Assembly: GCF_003412465.1 (NCBI RefSeq)
Contig: NZ_QTJV01000012.1
Span: 1 to 64,000 of the forward strand
Length of the DNA stretch: 64,000 nucleotides
DNA from: Chitinophaga silvisoli
GTDB taxonomy: Bacteria; Bacteroidota; Bacteroidia; Chitinophagales; Chitinophagaceae
Reading direction: 5' to 3'
Shown: in pieces, positions 40,558 through 49,255 of the stretch
How positions within the stretch are numbered: the stretch's first letter is position 1
Layout: each line of letters opens with the position of its first letter
Made by a program: the position numbers and the translations under genes
Notes under the pieces: model-generated
The model's input: only the letters and a program-made list of their open reading frames with translations
The model's database searches: none
What the model was told of the DNA's origin: nothing

Positions 40558-40585
40558 TGGCCAGGACGGGCAGCTGTCCTGGCCA
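40558..40585 (+). promoter_or_regulatory. Intergenic hairpin between the adhesin and toxin-like genes
   Basis: TGGCCAGGAC and GTCCTGGCCA form a perfect 10-bp stem with an 8-nt loop. It is followed by TAAAAAAC rather than a T tract, so it is a poor terminator on the plus strand. It may stabilise the adhesin message or lower read-through into the downstream gene. Confidence 0.6.
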
Positions 40586-40598
40586 TAAAAAACATTAG

Positions 40599-43500
40599 AT
40601 GAAAAACCTGTGCTTTTTAATAATCCTATTGTTTTCCTATACAGTTGCCTTGCAGGCACAGGATTATCCTGTTAGTGCCAGTACACAGATCATACCACCT
40701 TATAGCCTTTACCTGCCTGATTATTATACAGGAGTTGACGAAAAATTGAGGGTGATTCTCCTGCAGAGAGATCTTACTCAGCCTGGCTATGATATTAGCC
40801 TGGCAATGACATTGGAGAGGAATGGTACCGTGATCATGCGTACAATACCAACTTTCCATCCGCAGCCGCTAACATTAAATGCGGGCGTGCCGGTCATTAT
40901 TAGTGGCGCGGCATTGGCGGAGTATTTTATGGCAGATAATCTTCTTTTTAGTGGCGGTTATAGCCGGGAAGAATATGAGCGGACCCGGTCATTGCCCGAG
41001 GGGTCTTATCGCCTGAGTTTCCAGGCATATGATTTTCACCGGCCTGGCATACAGATCAGCAATGCTATTGCCAGTGTATTCTTTTTGCAAAAAAGTGATC
41101 CGCCTTTATTGAATCTGCCCGTTTGTGGCAGCAAGGTGGAAAAACGGGAGCCGCAGTATCTCACGTTTAACTGGTCTGGCCGGAATACCAGCCAGGTAAA
41201 CGTATCCTACATATTTTCTTTGTACGAGGTAAAGCCGGCCGGGACTAATCCCGATTACATTATTCGTAGCACCAGGCCTCTTTACACCACGACGACGGAT
41301 AATACAACTATTTTATATGGTCCGGCAGAACCTGCGCTTATTGACAGTATGCAATATGTCTGGATTGTACAGGCAACAGATAAGGAAGGAAAGGACTTAT
41401 ACAGTAACCAGGGGTATAGTCAGAGTTGTACATTCACTTATCTTGGAGTCAATCCATTTGAGCATGCGGAGAAGCCGGTGCTTTACGGAACTGCGCAGGG
41501 TGATCGGCAGATCCGTTATCACTGGCCACGTGCTGCAGCAGATGCTTATCGTCTCCAATACAGGGCCGTTGCCAGGGATAATATTACTTATGACTGGCAA
41601 ACGATAACAATAACCGGTGATACCACTACGCTGATCAGGAGCCTCGAAGCGGGGCGGGAGTATGAAGCGCAGCTTCAATGGGAACGCTTGGGATTTTATA
41701 GCGCAAATAGTGATCTTTTAAGAATCACCACAGCTCCCTTACAAACGGTAGCCTGCGGAGATGCTGCTATTCTTTCCCTGCCTGCCAACAGAACCGTACA
41801 GCCTGTGCTCATAATAGGTAATATTGTGCGCATAGGTCATTACGAGGTGTTGCTCACCGCTCCTTCCGGCGGGCGGATCATTACGCCGGGACTTGGTTTT
41901 GGCCTGGAAGTTTATTTAAAGAATATAGTCGTCAATACCGACATGGTAGCAATTAGTGGAGAAATGCATGCGGTCACCAAAGGCATAGACCAGTTCATCA
42001 AAGAAGAATTGGATGCGCAGCATGGCGGCGATGATGTGGGGAAAGTAATAACCGGTGACCTGGTAGCAGATATTACAACCCGCTTACAGCTCTTTAATAA
42101 AGAGGCGATAGCTGTTGATACCGCTTCGCACACCATCACATTCACTGACAGTGGGGATGGTACAAGTCAAACAATTCACTATACCTCATTACCGCTGCTG
42201 GTGGAAGATGCGGGAGGTAGGATCTACCAGGTCACGCAACAGGGCAATGTCAATAATGTTGGTAAACGGGATAGCGCCATGGCGGCTAATGTAGCTAATT
42301 TTAATCATCTTCAGCTGGATAAGGGAAGGGTAGATTTTTCGGCAGGGGATGATAACAAATATGCATTTGATACCTTCCATGCGGATTATCCACTGAGCTA
42401 TGAATCATTGGGAAACGGGCAGTATAGAGTGAGTGCAAAAGCCATAATACCCGGGGCACAGGAAACTGTTATTGCACATCGATCAGACACTGGGTCTCTC
42501 ATCTTTGTAAATGGCAAGGGAATCGTGTATCCTTCCAACTGTGCAGGGCAGGCATGTAAAGTAACCATTATGGGTGGTGCTGCAGGCGATGCACAGGAAA
42601 TATATGCGGTGGGTTCAGATGGTAGTAGTATTGGAAAATTATTAGTGCCCAGTTACCCTGCCTTACAGAAAAAAGTAGTGCTGGTGCCGGTTGGTGAAAA
42701 TGTTAGTATACCTGAAAAGGATATTGCGCAGACATTGGCCTCCGTTTACGGGAGCATTGGGGTATCCTATACGGTAAATATAGATAAGAGTTTTCAGGGG
42801 AATAAGGTCTGGGACCTGAATAAGGATGGTGTGCTGCAGGATAGTAAGAGTGCTTTGTTGAGTAACGGTTTTACAGGAGAGGAAAAGGCGATGAAAAAGG
42901 CTTATACTCAGTCTCACAACATCACTGATGATGCAGTGTATCTTTTCGTAGTCAACGAGGTGGCCCGGGAAGACGTAGGTTTGTTGGGTAAGATGCCCCG
43001 CAAAAGCCAGTTTGGATTTGTATTCCTTAAGAACGGCACTAATGCAGAAATAGCCCGTACAGTAGCGCATGAAATAGGGCATGGAGCATATACACTGGAG
43101 CATGTAATCAGTCCTTCCAATAACCTGATGACAAGGGGTGCAGGTATAGCATTGTATAAATTCCAGTGGGATATAGTTCATGACCCGGGGAGTGTATGGG
43201 GGATTTTTGAAGATGATGCTGCCAGCGAGTTAACAAAAGGTTTATCTCTGTATAAGTGTTTGGAAAAGGAAGTTCAGGAGGCGTGTACATCCGCATTATA
43301 TTATGCACCGGACAGTACAGTCGTTCGTTTGCCGGAGGGGGCCATTCCGTTGTCGGTGTTCTACCAGGACTTCAGTGCTGCGAGTCCGGCGATGGCAGGC
43401 TCATTGAATAGCTTTGTGTATGGAGGCAAGGAATACAATGCTATTTACTATGTAAGTAATGGTAGGTTTAAGGGATATAGTTATGAAAAATACGATACAT

Positions 43501-46094
43501 CTGCTTATATCTATACGCGTGCAAAAAAAGCAGGTGATGAGATCAATATTATAGAATTCGGTAAAGAAGTATTCACTTGTGGAGTAAAGGTAAATGGGAG
43601 TAATTATGCCAATGAAGGTTGTCTGTGCCAGGATAACATATATACACAGCAATACAGGCGATTAATGCGGGAGGTCATTGGAGCAGATCAGCCAGCAGTG
43701 GAGGCAGAAATTGCTGCTGTTTGTAAGACATTGATTTCACTTCCTGAAGATGTATTGTCTGCCAATCAGGAACTATTTACCTGTTACTATGATAATCCGG
43801 AATTATACTATTTAGATTGGAAAGCGTCTTCTGGTGTGTTGACATTTGAGCAGTTAAAGCGGATGCATAGGCAGTTGAAGGAGCTGGATAGTAGTATTCA
43901 ATTACTAAAGAATTGTGCGTTTAAAGATGGGAATGAGCTGGTCAGGTTCATTAATGAGCACTTCGTGATTACAGGGACTAAAATGTCTTATCTCACGCGA
44001 TCTCAGTTTGAGGGGTTGTTACCAGAAACGCGTGCCTGCTTAATAAAAAAGTTATTGGAGGGGGACTATGGACAGCGTTTTACAATTGCCAGTGGCGAGT
44101 TCGGCGGGCAGAATATCATGTTGGAGATAATAAGGACCTGTGCCAGTTCTGCTGATTTGTACAAGGTGATCAGGATCCTGGAGCGGGATCATGTATTATA
44201 TAAGTTGTTATCAGATACATATGATTATCTCTATGTTTCAAAAGGTAATTTTTCAAATTTATGTAATGCCATTACGGTAGCGTGGCTGAATGAAGAAAAG
44301 CCTGCTTATAACATGGAATTAATCCGTGAGTTAACAGCGGAAAGGAAATACTTGTTATTTGACAACGGGTATCTTACGGCCACCAATGAGGAGGCATTCA
44401 GGGATGAAGGGCAGAAGATCCAGCTGGAGGTAAGGGATGGGATGGCGACGTACCTGAGTAGTGTAATCGGTGAACTGAGTGCGGGCGGTGCCATGATGCT
44501 GGCTGACTATGGAAAGGTAAATCCTTTCTTTGGCAGGTTTGATCCGCTGGAGTACCTGATAGTAGTGCCAAAGAGGGATACAAAGGCATTCGGGACGACG
44601 CTGGAGCAGGGGATTCCTTATATACTACCGGCGCTTTCAGTTTATTGGTTGTTTAAGATGGATACGAAGGCGGCGATGGAGACATCGGGAGAATTGGTAT
44701 TGAATTCGGGATTGTGTGCAATTGGGATGGAAGGATTGGCAGGAGCGGGGAGTGCTGATGTAGGTAGGGAGTTGTTGAATTTGAGTCTTGTGGATTTTAT
44801 AACTTATGTGAATGCGGCTCCGGAGATGCTGCAGGATCATCCGCAGGTGGTAAAGTATGCTAACTATTTAGCTTTGGCGTATATGGTGGGCACATTGACG
44901 GCGGGGAGTGTGAAGGCAATCCGGAATGCACGGATTGCGGTACCGGTGGAGATGATAGGGTGGGAGCGTGCAGAAATGACTACCTTAATAGGGAAATTGG
45001 CTGTGGGGTTGGAAGAGAGGAAGGTGTTGCAGTTGAAAGAGATATTGGGGCGAATGGAGGGGGAGCTGGAGTATATTATCCCATTTAAGGTGGGGGATAA
45101 ATATGGGATGTTGAGGAATTCGGGTGATATTATATATGATTTCTACTCATTGATTAGGGGGAAGGATGGAGTAGAACTATTAGTTGGAAAGGAGATTGTG
45201 GTAATTTCGGAGGGTGACTTGTCGATGGTGAAGAGGTTGAGTAAGTTGGCGGACAGGGAATTGATAGTGAATAATGGTTGTGTGAGGATATATGATAATG
45301 GGGTGATAGAGGCGGAGTATGGGTTTTTGAGGGTGAAGCCGGATGGGAGTGCGGAGGAGATGGTGCGGGTTGGAAGGGAAGGTAAGCCCGGGAATTTGGT
45401 TTTGGCTATAGGAGATGTGAGGGAGGAGAAGGAGTTGGTGAAGGGGATTTTTGAGAATGTAAAAGAGGCGTTGATGGTGGAAAAGGATGGTGATGTTTGG
45501 TTTTCTTCAAGGGAGATGTTGGAGATAGTTAGGAGGGGGAAGGAGTTGAGGGTGACGAATTCGGAGATAGAGGATATGATTATTAATGCGTGTAGGAGGA
45601 GGGAGTATTCGGTGAAGGCGATGGTAGAGCAGTTGGAAAATTGGGAGAATGTAAGGAGGAGGGGGTATCCATTTTTGTTTGAGAATGTGGAAGATTTCAG
45701 GAGGTTTGGGGAAGTGTTGAAGGGAGTGGCGAGGGAGTGGGGATTGCCGGCGGAGGAGATTTATGTGCAGGGGAGTGCGTTGAGGATGGTGAAGCCGGAG
45801 GATTTGGATGTGGCGATTATTGTGGGGGAGAGGGATTTTGAGGAGTTAGTTAAAAGGTTTAAGGTTTTATTAGAATCTCAAGAAGCTCAAAAAATATTAG
45901 GTCAAAATGGGAAGATTGGAGGTCTTACAATGTTTAAAAGCAAAGAAAAATTAGGCATGTCTTTTACAAGAGAATTTTATGAAAAATATGTACTTTATAA
46001 TTCAAATAAACTCTTGTCCACAAGTAAAATACAAATTTCGATCATTTTGGAAGGCGGCAATCTTGATTTAAAACCACATTTAAAATTTCAATAA
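40599..46094 (+). CDS. Large secreted polymorphic-toxin-like protein: Ig-like N-terminus, HEIGH metallopeptidase motif, nucleotidyltransferase-like C-terminal tip
   Basis: 1831 residues with a signal peptide (about 1-20, ending LQAQ). Residues 20-180 (SASTQIIPPYSLYLPDYYTG, LPEGSYRLSFQAYDF) resemble the TANFOR domain of surface proteins. Fibronectin/Ig-like segments follow to about 400. A zinc-metallopeptidase core has TVAHEIGHGAYTLEH (first His at about 824) and a following NLMTRG. A helical and partly hydrophobic stretch covers about 1300-1480. The end (about 1690-1831) has FRRFGEVLKG, YVQGSALR (G1725-S1726) and EDLDVAII (D1735, D1737), the GS...DxD pattern of polymerase-beta-like nucleotidyltransferase toxins. 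There is no T9SS sorting domain of its own. A small gene overlaps its stop by 1 bp. The toxin reading is inference. Confidence 0.78.
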   Translation: MKNLCFLIILLFSYTVALQAQDYPVSASTQIIPPYSLYLPDYYTGVDEKLRVILLQRDLTQPGYDISLAMTLERNGTVIMRTIPTFHPQPLTLNAGVPVIISGAALAEYFMADNLLFSGGYSREEYERTRSLPEGSYRLSFQAYDFHRPGIQISNAIASVFFLQKSDPPLLNLPVCGSKVEKREPQYLTFNWSGRNTSQVNVSYIFSLYEVKPAGTNPDYIIRSTRPLYTTTTDNTTILYGPAEPALIDSMQYVWIVQATDKEGKDLYSNQGYSQSCTFTYLGVNPFEHAEKPVLYGTAQGDRQIRYHWPRAAADAYRLQYRAVARDNITYDWQTITITGDTTTLIRSLEAGREYEAQLQWERLGFYSANSDLLRITTAPLQTVACGDAAILSLPANRTVQPVLIIGNIVRIGHYEVLLTAPSGGRIITPGLGFGLEVYLKNIVVNTDMVAISGEMHAVTKGIDQFIKEELDAQHGGDDVGKVITGDLVADITTRLQLFNKEAIAVDTASHTITFTDSGDGTSQTIHYTSLPLLVEDAGGRIYQVTQQGNVNNVGKRDSAMAANVANFNHLQLDKGRVDFSAGDDNKYAFDTFHADYPLSYESLGNGQYRVSAKAIIPGAQETVIAHRSDTGSLIFVNGKGIVYPSNCAGQACKVTIMGGAAGDAQEIYAVGSDGSSIGKLLVPSYPALQKKVVLVPVGENVSIPEKDIAQTLASVYGSIGVSYTVNIDKSFQGNKVWDLNKDGVLQDSKSALLSNGFTGEEKAMKKAYTQSHNITDDAVYLFVVNEVAREDVGLLGKMPRKSQFGFVFLKNGTNAEIARTVAHEIGHGAYTLEHVISPSNNLMTRGAGIALYKFQWDIVHDPGSVWGIFEDDAASELTKGLSLYKCLEKEVQEACTSALYYAPDSTVVRLPEGAIPLSVFYQDFSAASPAMAGSLNSFVYGGKEYNAIYYVSNGRFKGYSYEKYDTSAYIYTRAKKAGDEINIIEFGKEVFTCGVKVNGSNYANEGCLCQDNIYTQQYRRLMREVIGADQPAVEAEIAAVCKTLISLPEDVLSANQELFTCYYDNPELYYLDWKASSGVLTFEQLKRMHRQLKELDSSIQLLKNCAFKDGNELVRFINEHFVITGTKMSYLTRSQFEGLLPETRACLIKKLLEGDYGQRFTIASGEFGGQNIMLEIIRTCASSADLYKVIRILERDHVLYKLLSDTYDYLYVSKGNFSNLCNAITVAWLNEEKPAYNMELIRELTAERKYLLFDNGYLTATNEEAFRDEGQKIQLEVRDGMATYLSSVIGELSAGGAMMLADYGKVNPFFGRFDPLEYLIVVPKRDTKAFGTTLEQGIPYILPALSVYWLFKMDTKAAMETSGELVLNSGLCAIGMEGLAGAGSADVGRELLNLSLVDFITYVNAAPEMLQDHPQVVKYANYLALAYMVGTLTAGSVKAIRNARIAVPVEMIGWERAEMTTLIGKLAVGLEERKVLQLKEILGRMEGELEYIIPFKVGDKYGMLRNSGDIIYDFYSLIRGKDGVELLVGKEIVVISEGDLSMVKRLSKLADRELIVNNGCVRIYDNGVIEAEYGFLRVKPDGSAEEMVRVGREGKPGNLVLAIGDVREEKELVKGIFENVKEALMVEKDGDVWFSSREMLEIVRRGKELRVTNSEIEDMIINACRRREYSVKAMVEQLENWENVRRRGYPFLFENVEDFRRFGEVLKGVAREWGLPAEEIYVQGSALRMVKPEDLDVAIIVGERDFEELVKRFKVLLESQEAQKILGQNGKIGGLTMFKSKEKLGMSFTREFYEKYVLYNSNKLLSTSKIQISIILEGGNLDLKPHLKFQ

Positions 46095-46567
46095 TGCATT
46101 ATGAATTTTACGAAACATGGATGTTTCAAAATGAAAAAACCAAGCTAAAAGAAGATTCATTACATACACAAAGCGTTTATTTTAGGTTTTTTTTTGAGCA
46201 GCCTATTAATTGTCTGATTGGGCAACGATGTTTGAGTGGAGAATATGGAGATATCTATTATATAAATAAAGATTTTGATGATATATGGGAATATCATCAA
46301 AATAATTTCAGAGAGATCGAATATTTCAATTTAATTAAATTGGTATCTAATCGCAGTATAATTTGTAAGAAGTATAAATGGGATACTTTTATAGGGTTCC
46401 TTGTTTGTAATTGTGATGATAATTATAAACCTAAATCTATTTCTACTTTTAGTGAGCATTCAGAGCTTTTAGAATATCGCGAAGCCACCTATTCTCCAGA
46501 CAACACTCTTCAAAAAGACAAAATCTTCATCCCCTCCCTCTGGCAAACCTTCGAAGAAGATTACTAA
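46094..46567 (+). CDS. Small protein overlapping the toxin gene, candidate immunity protein
   Basis: 157 residues, no signal peptide or membrane helix, rich in Asp, Glu, Tyr and Phe and probably acidic. The start ATG shares one base with the toxin-gene stop (TAATG), so translation is probably coupled. Base composition is very AT-rich, like the last 250 bp of the toxin gene and unlike the flanking genes; the final 80 bp turn C-rich. I do not recognise the family. Position, size and composition are what one expects of an immunity protein for the C-terminal domain just upstream. Confidence 0.7.
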   Translation: MHYEFYETWMFQNEKTKLKEDSLHTQSVYFRFFFEQPINCLIGQRCLSGEYGDIYYINKDFDDIWEYHQNNFREIEYFNLIKLVSNRSIICKKYKWDTFIGFLVCNCDDNYKPKSISTFSEHSELLEYREATYSPDNTLQKDKIFIPSLWQTFEEDY

Positions 46568-46645
46568 AAAATAAACCCATTCCCTGTAACAATCTCCCCT
46601 TCCCCCATACTAACCAATAAAACTCATTCACCTAAAAACCAAACC

Positions 46646-47146
46646 TTGACCAGGGAAAACGAATTCCTTACACTTCTGGATGCCCACAAGGGCATCCTCC
46701 ACAAAATCTCCAAAATGTACATGGAATCTCCTGAAGACCAACAAGACCTCTTCCAGGAAATCATCTACCAACTTTGGAAGAGCTACCATTCCTTTTCCCA
46801 CCAGAGTAAATTTTCCACCTGGATGTACCGCGTAGCCGTAAACACTGCCATCACCTTTTTCAAAAAAGAAAAGCGGAAACCGCCTACCACCTCCGCTTTT
46901 CCAGAAAACGTCATGTCAGAAGAAAGCGAGGCCAGCTCAAAAGAACTAAAACTATCACACTTCTACAAAGCGGTACAACAATTGGAAAAAATAGAAAAGG
47001 CCTTAATCTTTTATCATCTCGAAAACTACACCCACAGGGACATTAGCCTCCAGCTTGGCATCAGTGAAGTAAACGCCAGGGTTAAATTAAACAGAGCAAA
47101 AAATAAACTTAAAGAACTTATAAAAAATCAGGGATATGAATTTTGA
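46646..47146 (+). CDS. ECF-type RNA polymerase sigma factor
   Basis: 166 residues from a TTG at 46646; no in-frame ATG lies upstream, and the first internal Met (residue 24) would remove part of region 2. Sigma region 2 has YMESPEDQQDLFQEIIYQLWK and FSTWMYRVAVNTAITFFKKEK; region 4 has YTHRDISLQLGISEVNARVKLNRAK. The downstream membrane-protein gene overlaps by 11 bp, so the pair is translationally coupled, as for sigma/anti-sigma pairs. Confidence 0.92.
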   Translation: MTRENEFLTLLDAHKGILHKISKMYMESPEDQQDLFQEIIYQLWKSYHSFSHQSKFSTWMYRVAVNTAITFFKKEKRKPPTTSAFPENVMSEESEASSKELKLSHFYKAVQQLEKIEKALIFYHLENYTHRDISLQLGISEVNARVKLNRAKNKLKELIKNQGYEF

Positions 47147-47735
47147 CGACATCCAGGCTGCCTGGAACCAGGAAAGCCATAATAGCATTCAGTTACCGAC
47201 CGCCCTCAACGATCTGAAGGGAACAAAATCCCCCATCAAAAAGATAAGAACCACCATGCGAACTGAATTAATCTTTCAATTGATTGGATTAGTCGTTGTT
47301 GGCTTTTTTCCACAGATTCTCAACCTGAATAGCAGCTATTTGCTGGCCTTCTATATGACCTATGGTTTTATGATTCTTATTTCGCTATATTATTTTATCC
47401 GGTTCTATTTTTTTTATAAACGACTTTATAATTACACCCTCAATTCAAAAGAGAGTCTATATACCTTGTATTATGACATTAAGGTAAATATTGAAATGTA
47501 TAGGTCGTTCAATTATTCCCTGATTCCCATATTAGTGATAATGCTGTCCCTGTTCATTGTGGCAAAAGTGCCGTTAGGGGCACTTATGGATCAAAGCCAC
47601 CTGCTCATGTTAGGAATTATCATTTTGGCGATTTCTACATTACTGGTGTATGGTTTTTTGGAATTTGGGATTAAAGTCGGGTATGGGAAGTACCTGAAGG
47701 AAATTGGATCTGTACTTGATCAGTTGAGAGAGTAG
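47136..47735 (+). CDS. Four-helix membrane protein, candidate anti-sigma factor
   Basis: 199 residues. A short cytoplasmic N-terminus (MNFDDIQAAWNQES) precedes two membrane helices (about 45-65 and 70-92). A second pair lies at about 128-148 and 153-175. The start is inside the sigma-factor gene. No classic anti-sigma zinc motif (HxxxCxxC) is present, so regulation of the sigma factor is inferred from the overlap only. Confidence 0.75.
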   Translation: MNFDDIQAAWNQESHNSIQLPTALNDLKGTKSPIKKIRTTMRTELIFQLIGLVVVGFFPQILNLNSSYLLAFYMTYGFMILISLYYFIRFYFFYKRLYNYTLNSKESLYTLYYDIKVNIEMYRSFNYSLIPILVIMLSLFIVAKVPLGALMDQSHLLMLGIIILAISTLLVYGFLEFGIKVGYGKYLKEIGSVLDQLRE

Positions 47736-47747
47736 AGAAGAGAAGAC

Positions 47748-47805
47748 CTCCTCACACACAAACAGAAGAACTCCTTACACAAACAGAAGAATTCCTCACA
47801 CAAAC
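47748..47805 (+). repeat. Short tandem repeat (about 22 bp, 2.6 copies)
   Basis: CTCCTCACACACAAACAGAAGAA is followed by CTCCTTACACAAACAGAAGAA and a partial TTCCTCACACAAAC. It lies just after the membrane-protein stop and is non-coding. Confidence 0.7.
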
Positions 47806-47838
47806 TTATATAGATCGGTTTTTAAAACAGAAAAAGCA

Positions 47839-48648
47839 TTAAAACAAACTCTGCTGAGTCCCCGCATTCAAAGGCGTATCATTTCCCAAAGGAGGCAACG
47901 CGGCCCATTCCCAGTGCGCATCCTTTTCCTGATGATCCGGCCTTTGCTTGCCTCCGCGAATGGTATACACAGTGCTATAACTCAACTCCTCGGCTGGTAT
48001 TTCATAATTTAAGACTTCCCTTACCCCAGCCTCCGTCAGCTCAGGATCAATCCATTGTTTAGCCATCTCATGATGTATAAATAGCGGCATCCTGTGTTTA
48101 TTTTCACCGGAATTATGGATCTGCGCCATCAGACTATTAGCCGGACGGGTAATTAATGTATAAGTGCCCTCCTGGTATAATTCCCCGGTAAGGGTGTCAA
48201 CTTCCGTACTCTCCTGGTAAAGGCCAGGTAAAAAGAATAAAGGTGTGTCTTTTAATTGAACGAGATAGGGGACCTTATTCTTCCAACCGCTTATCTGACG
48301 ATGCTCATAAATCCCACTCACCGGAATCAGGCAACGGTTGTTTCGAATCCTATACCAGTAGGACTTATGATCATCCAGAATTCGCTCACTTCTTGCATTG
48401 ATCATGCCGGACCGGCGCGCCGTCCTTTCCTTTGGATCCTTTACATATAAGGGTGTCACTCCCCATTCCATATTAGTTAGCTGTGGTACATGATCTTTTG
48501 TATTAATAATATAATACAATGGCAACGCATGCCCCTCCACATGGATAAGCGCGTCACTATTCAATTCAAGTTGCCTGTTATCTGCCAGATCTGGAAAGAT
48601 GTCGAGGGTCAATTGGATATTTGTATGGAAAGAAACATCGTAACACAT
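47839..48648 (-). CDS. SRAP domain protein (YedK/HMCES family)
   Basis: 269 residues. The catalytic Cys is residue 2 (MCYDVSFH), exposed after Met removal. Other family residues are the Asn/Arg in GMINARSE, the Glu in SGIYEH and the His in KHRMPLF. SRAP proteins form a DNA-protein crosslink with abasic sites in single-stranded DNA and protect them during replication. The unknown 165-residue gene lies 6 bp upstream on the same strand, so the two probably form an operon. Confidence 0.93.
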   Translation of the reverse strand: MCYDVSFHTNIQLTLDIFPDLADNRQLELNSDALIHVEGHALPLYYIINTKDHVPQLTNMEWGVTPLYVKDPKERTARRSGMINARSERILDDHKSYWYRIRNNRCLIPVSGIYEHRQISGWKNKVPYLVQLKDTPLFFLPGLYQESTEVDTLTGELYQEGTYTLITRPANSLMAQIHNSGENKHRMPLFIHHEMAKQWIDPELTEAGVREVLNYEIPAEELSYSTVYTIRGGKQRPDHQEKDAHWEWAALPPLGNDTPLNAGTQQSLF

Positions 48649-48654
48649 AGAGGA

Positions 48655-49152
48655 TCACTTGATAATATCATAAAATGGAACTTCGAGTCTTTGAGTTCCT
48701 GTGTCAATACATGCCATCACACGGCCATACCTGAGGTTAAAGCTTACATCGACACCCGCATCTCTGTCCGGTTTCAGCTGCGTCTGGCTCCGGATATATT
48801 TCCGAACGTCTTCAGCATATACCTGCCGCATCTGTTTTGCCCAGTTTTTGTCCTTCAGCGAATCCACATATACATGGTAAATTGACCCAGGAGCCAATAA
48901 GGCGAGCAACTTATCCCGTTGGGGGGCTTGAAGCAAATCTACCAATTTACCTTCATTAGGCAAAAGGTGTGCGAGGTGGTCAGCAGCGTCTTCCGGATAG
49001 CTGTACCTTGTCGCCATAAAGCCAGCACCATTGATTATCCCCGCCCATTGGAAGCGTTGGACCACCAGGATAGGTTGTCCTATCAGCAAAAGTTGCTGAA
49101 TTCTTTCTATGGTGAGTGGTTCAAATGGGTTGTATGGCTGAATAAGCGGCAT
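48655..49152 (-). CDS. Conserved-looking protein of unknown function upstream of SRAP
   Basis: 165 residues, soluble, no signal peptide. I do not recognise the family. Visible pieces are IERIQQLLLIGQPILVVQRF near the N-terminus, GSIYHVYVDSLKDKNWAKQM in the middle and YGRVMACIDTG at the end. It starts an apparent two-gene operon with the SRAP gene (6 bp gap), so a role linked to DNA damage or replication is possible but unproven. Confidence 0.75.
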   Translation of the reverse strand: MPLIQPYNPFEPLTIERIQQLLLIGQPILVVQRFQWAGIINGAGFMATRYSYPEDAADHLAHLLPNEGKLVDLLQAPQRDKLLALLAPGSIYHVYVDSLKDKNWAKQMRQVYAEDVRKYIRSQTQLKPDRDAGVDVSFNLRYGRVMACIDTGTQRLEVPFYDIIK

Positions 49153-49255
49153 GGCACAAATTTGCGCATTTTCCTGTAAAAATTCCAGATAGGTTGTCTT
49201 TGAGAGATGAAGGGTGGGTCATAAAGGATAAAGTATGAAGTTCGGAGACTGGATC

